DNA from: Duncaniella muris
Lineage (GTDB): Bacteria; Bacteroidota; Bacteroidia; Bacteroidales; Muribaculaceae
NCBI RefSeq assembly: GCF_003024805.1
Contig: NZ_PUEC01000012.1
Span: 1-64,000, forward strand
Length of the DNA: 64,000 nucleotides
Direction of reading: 5' to 3'
How positions within the stretch are numbered: position 1 is the first letter of the stretch; the number at the start of each line of letters is the position of its first letter. Of the stretch, positions 62,801 to 64,000 are shown one piece after another. The notes beneath the pieces are model-generated. The model worked only from the letters and a program-made list of their open reading frames with translations. It ran no database searches and was not told the DNA's origin. A program made the translations under genes and the position numbers.

Positions 62801-63212
62801 CGAGGTGGCCTACACCCTGCGCAATCTCCCGGCAGGACGCCACACGCTTACCCTGAGCGCGCGTGACGTTGCCGGAAACACTTCACGCGAGACTCTGACA
62901 TTCACTGTGGTTGACACCATGTTCTCAGCCATACTCAGCACCGACAGCACCATCTGCCGCAAGAGTGTCGAACTTGATCTTGCCGGTCACCCTACCTCCG
63001 GACTGACCTCAAGGCTCATCATCCGCAATATGGAGGGAGCCACTGTGTTCACTCTCGACAACGCCTCCTTCCCATTCGCATGGGACTTCCGTGACTCCTC
63101 CGGAGCAGCCCTCCCTGACGGCACATACAGAGCATCGGTCCTCATCACCGACGGACTGCGCTTCGGATCAAGCAACGAGGCGGGATTCACACTCATACGC
63201 CCGCACTACTGA
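59880..63212 (+). CDS. porU: Type IX secretion sortase PorU (C25 gingipain-like)
   Basis: Outer-membrane-associated sortase that removes the C-terminal signal of T9SS cargo and attaches the protein to anionic LPS. The 1110-residue protein has a signal peptide (SLITASLLALSAQASHA), an N-terminal beta-rich region, and a caspase-like C25 domain from about 375 to 750. The domain includes LRYLLLMGAATYDPRHN, His633 in NYTGHSGAYEIG and Cys664 in FFASCETTPVD as the catalytic pair, and NFLGDPALPV. A long beta-rich C-terminal part ends in a FlgD-like fold (WDFRDSSGAALPDGTYRASV). It starts with TTG inside the end of the TrpB2 gene (17-base overlap). Confidence 0.9.
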   Translation: MPSNSKPLSLITASLLALSAQASHAADYAPSSVLASGQWVKVHVDSTSVYRIDYPTLRSWGFDEPEKVRVFGYGSVEQAHPLDTAPDDLPPVTVWHTADAMYFYGEGDERTVPSTSSSIINYRNHYSRGSNYFLTASLPGITIGDTLCTAQTTPVETHLSIDLRHPEEVNFHSAGVFFFSQDLTTLRNGYTFTFSAPDFAGYANLAYRYAYLHSENTAQNIAVTFSGPVTHSAFTPATHKNNTIDNRLYSLSTLKKIPVTAASELPFSVNFSIPAGKQFDRLALAEVYWMYQRKNNFRGPAMFMNFLPSTTPLGINLSGLSDDVEIWDVSDPRAIKRLGHDPLSDGRTLVTLPARSTTEKKLCLFTPGSDIPKPAFAGSVSARNLHAMPATDYLIVTTTAFQPEAERLAEAHRLMQGLDVTVVTQNDIFDEFSSGSPHPNAVRKFVRMLRERPAKPLRYLLLMGAATYDPRHNVSDDGIDYLTGYEVERPDHAVSMATDHATDLYFGFMTDRIAENLSSTFIETSVSIGRAPVLTAAEARIFVDKCIAYLQEPRLAGRPDLAVLVACEGDKDAHLKGSEKLRAILMRNIPSVTCPRIYNALYPFDKKIERKPTFAPMASQVARGPFLLNYTGHSGAYEIGSVMSISHIDRLTFTSMPVTFFASCETTPVDAPFRGIGTKLFLHPSGPIALVGTGRDVYLNNNQTLNEEFARQISLPDGPERLGDVWRTTINLSGKNSSVQRTNNFCYNFLGDPALPVRRPDRRAAVSFSSETGDAESTLDAPSLSPLMLNGRITLADGSTDTAFDGNITLSLYDAPLTTMRYAHASGDSIKPMTLDEKLLYETSAEVKNGLWSATITPPLSSREGRNRLTMLAYSDDGHIACGIDSTLTVRQPLTPIPTDTTGPQINLYLDSPDFINGSETGPSPVLYVSIRDDESGIATGSANIGDLPTAVLDSSTRLADIGPAMRFGTDGSAEVAYTLRNLPAGRHTLTLSARDVAGNTSRETLTFTVVDTMFSAILSTDSTICRKSVELDLAGHPTSGLTSRLIIRNMEGATVFTLDNASFPFAWDFRDSSGAALPDGTYRASVLITDGLRFGSSNEAGFTLIRPHY

Positions 63213-63274
63213 GCCTCTGCCCCCTCTCAGAAATTTCCACATACATCCAATCTTTATAAAGAGCCCCTTACTCC

Positions 63275-64000
63275 ATGACAAAAAATGATCTCAGAATAGT
63301 CTTCCTCGGAACCCCTGATTTTGCAGTTGAAAGCCTGCGGAGAATAGTAGACGGCGGCTACAACGTGGTAGGCGTGGTCACCATGCCTGACAAGCCGGCC
63401 GGACGCGGTCACAAACTCTACCAGTCGCCGGTCAAGGAATTCGCCCTTGCCCAAGGCCTGCATCTGATGCAGCCCGTCAGACTTAAAGATCCTGAATTCA
63501 TAGAAGAACTTCGCTCGCTTGAAGCCGACCTGTTCATTGTCATAGCCTTCCGCATGCTTCCTGAAGTAGTCTGGACCATGCCGCGCCTCGGCACCTTCAA
63601 TCTCCACGCCTCCCTCCTGCCCCGCTACCGCGGAGCCGCACCCATCAACTGGGCGGTGATCAACGGCGACACCGAGACCGGAGTCACAACCTTCTTCCTC
63701 AAACACGAAATCGACACCGGCGACATCATTGCCCAGGAACGCATCGAGATCCTGCCAACAGACAATGTAGGCCACGTACATGACAAACTCATGATGCTCG
63801 GCGCCGACCTCACCATCAAGACCATCGACGATATAATTGCCGGCACACTCAGCCCCATTCCCCAGGACCGGCTGACCGGAGGCACCGAACCAACCCCTGC
63901 GCCTAAGATCTTCAAAGAAACCTGCCGTATAGACTGGGGTGCCACAGCCGTGACAATCCACAACCTCGTGAGAGGTCTGTCACCCTACCCTGCCGCCTGG
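63275..64000 (+). CDS. fmt: Methionyl-tRNA formyltransferase, 5' part
   Basis: Formylates Met on initiator tRNA using 10-formyl-tetrahydrofolate. The first 242 codons are present and the gene runs off the window end without a stop. The sequence opens LRIVFLGTPDFAVESL, then VTMPDKPAGRGHKLYQSPVKEFA. The catalytic set is complete: FRMLPEVVW, TFNLHASLLPRYRGAAPINWAV (Asn and His of the N-x-H motif), and the Asp in HEIDTGDII. The last part begins the C-terminal RNA-binding domain (VRGLSPYPAAW). The ATG at 63275 is 62 bases after porU. A long antisense frame over it is not a gene. Confidence 0.95.
   Translation, partial: MTKNDLRIVFLGTPDFAVESLRRIVDGGYNVVGVVTMPDKPAGRGHKLYQSPVKEFALAQGLHLMQPVRLKDPEFIEELRSLEADLFIVIAFRMLPEVVWTMPRLGTFNLHASLLPRYRGAAPINWAVINGDTETGVTTFFLKHEIDTGDIIAQERIEILPTDNVGHVHDKLMMLGADLTIKTIDDIIAGTLSPIPQDRLTGGTEPTPAPKIFKETCRIDWGATAVTIHNLVRGLSPYPAAW

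Noticed and set aside
63254-63961. 235-residue antisense frame over fmt
   Set aside because: The + strand encodes an unmistakable Fmt with all catalytic residues; the antisense frame is a shadow.

Overview
This window reads as chromosomal DNA of a gut Bacteroidales bacterium, with Muribaculaceae or a close relative the best guess. Support comes from repeated Bacteroidota-type promoters (a -7 box TAnnTTTG with TTTG or TTG about 18-21 bases upstream), a SusC/SusD pair, lipoproteins with short acidic export signals, two type IX secretion proteins (a PorU-like sortase and a plug-domain protein), pectin-degrading enzymes and a four-gene Rnf cluster. The family-level placement is inference; no rRNA is present. 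Genes are dense, moderately GC-rich, and mostly housekeeping or carbohydrate-use in nature. I found no phage, CRISPR array, complete insertion sequence or conjugative module.

Layout. 1-1009: a gene-free stretch of direct and inverted repeats, then a good promoter. 1010-4408 (+): phosphoglucomutase/phosphomannomutase and an AGCS amino-acid:Na+ symporter. 4540-10675 (-): prfB (release factor 2, with a programmed +1 frameshift) and an apparent operon speA-truA-substrate-binding lipoprotein-FecCD permease. 10904-19726 (+): OmpA/TPR lipoprotein, unusual ion channel, cysE, THUMP methyltransferase, purD, a membrane protein and pdxB. 19917-26550 (+): an envelope-related group made of an amidase-like surface protein and three overlapping genes (a two-domain glycosyltransferase, a DUF4922 protein with an HxHxQ nucleotidyl-transfer motif, and a SpoIID/LytB-domain protein).

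26683-52199 is a pectin/galacturonate locus. It contains a divergent CE8 esterase, a GH28 polygalacturonase and an MFS transporter; then rnfDGEA on the opposite strand; then a susC-susD-DUF5123 lipoprotein unit on the minus strand; then GH43, a canonical CE8 pectinesterase, uxaB, uxaA, uxaC and exuT. Together these would capture pectin at the surface, remove methyl esters, hydrolyse the galacturonan, import galacturonate and convert it through tagaturonate and altronate to 2-keto-3-deoxygluconate. No pectate lyase, KDG kinase, KDPG aldolase or dedicated regulator is visible. The susCD unit lies between inverted copies of a terminator/3'-end segment, and one copy carries a truncated remnant of the DUF5123 gene, which marks past recombination.

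52502-64000: 2[4Fe-4S] ferredoxin, gdhA, a DUF3109 protein, a 321-bp nested inverted-repeat element, the T9SS plug-domain protein, a C_GCAxxG_C_C protein, ung, tRNA-Arg(CCG), tRNA-Leu(TAA), TrpB2-like enzyme, PorU and the start of fmt, which runs off the window.

The points most worth a second look are the inverted repeats flanking the susCD unit, the GT2-DUF4922-SpoIID gene set, the rnf cluster lacking rnfB and rnfC, and the nested MITE-like element.
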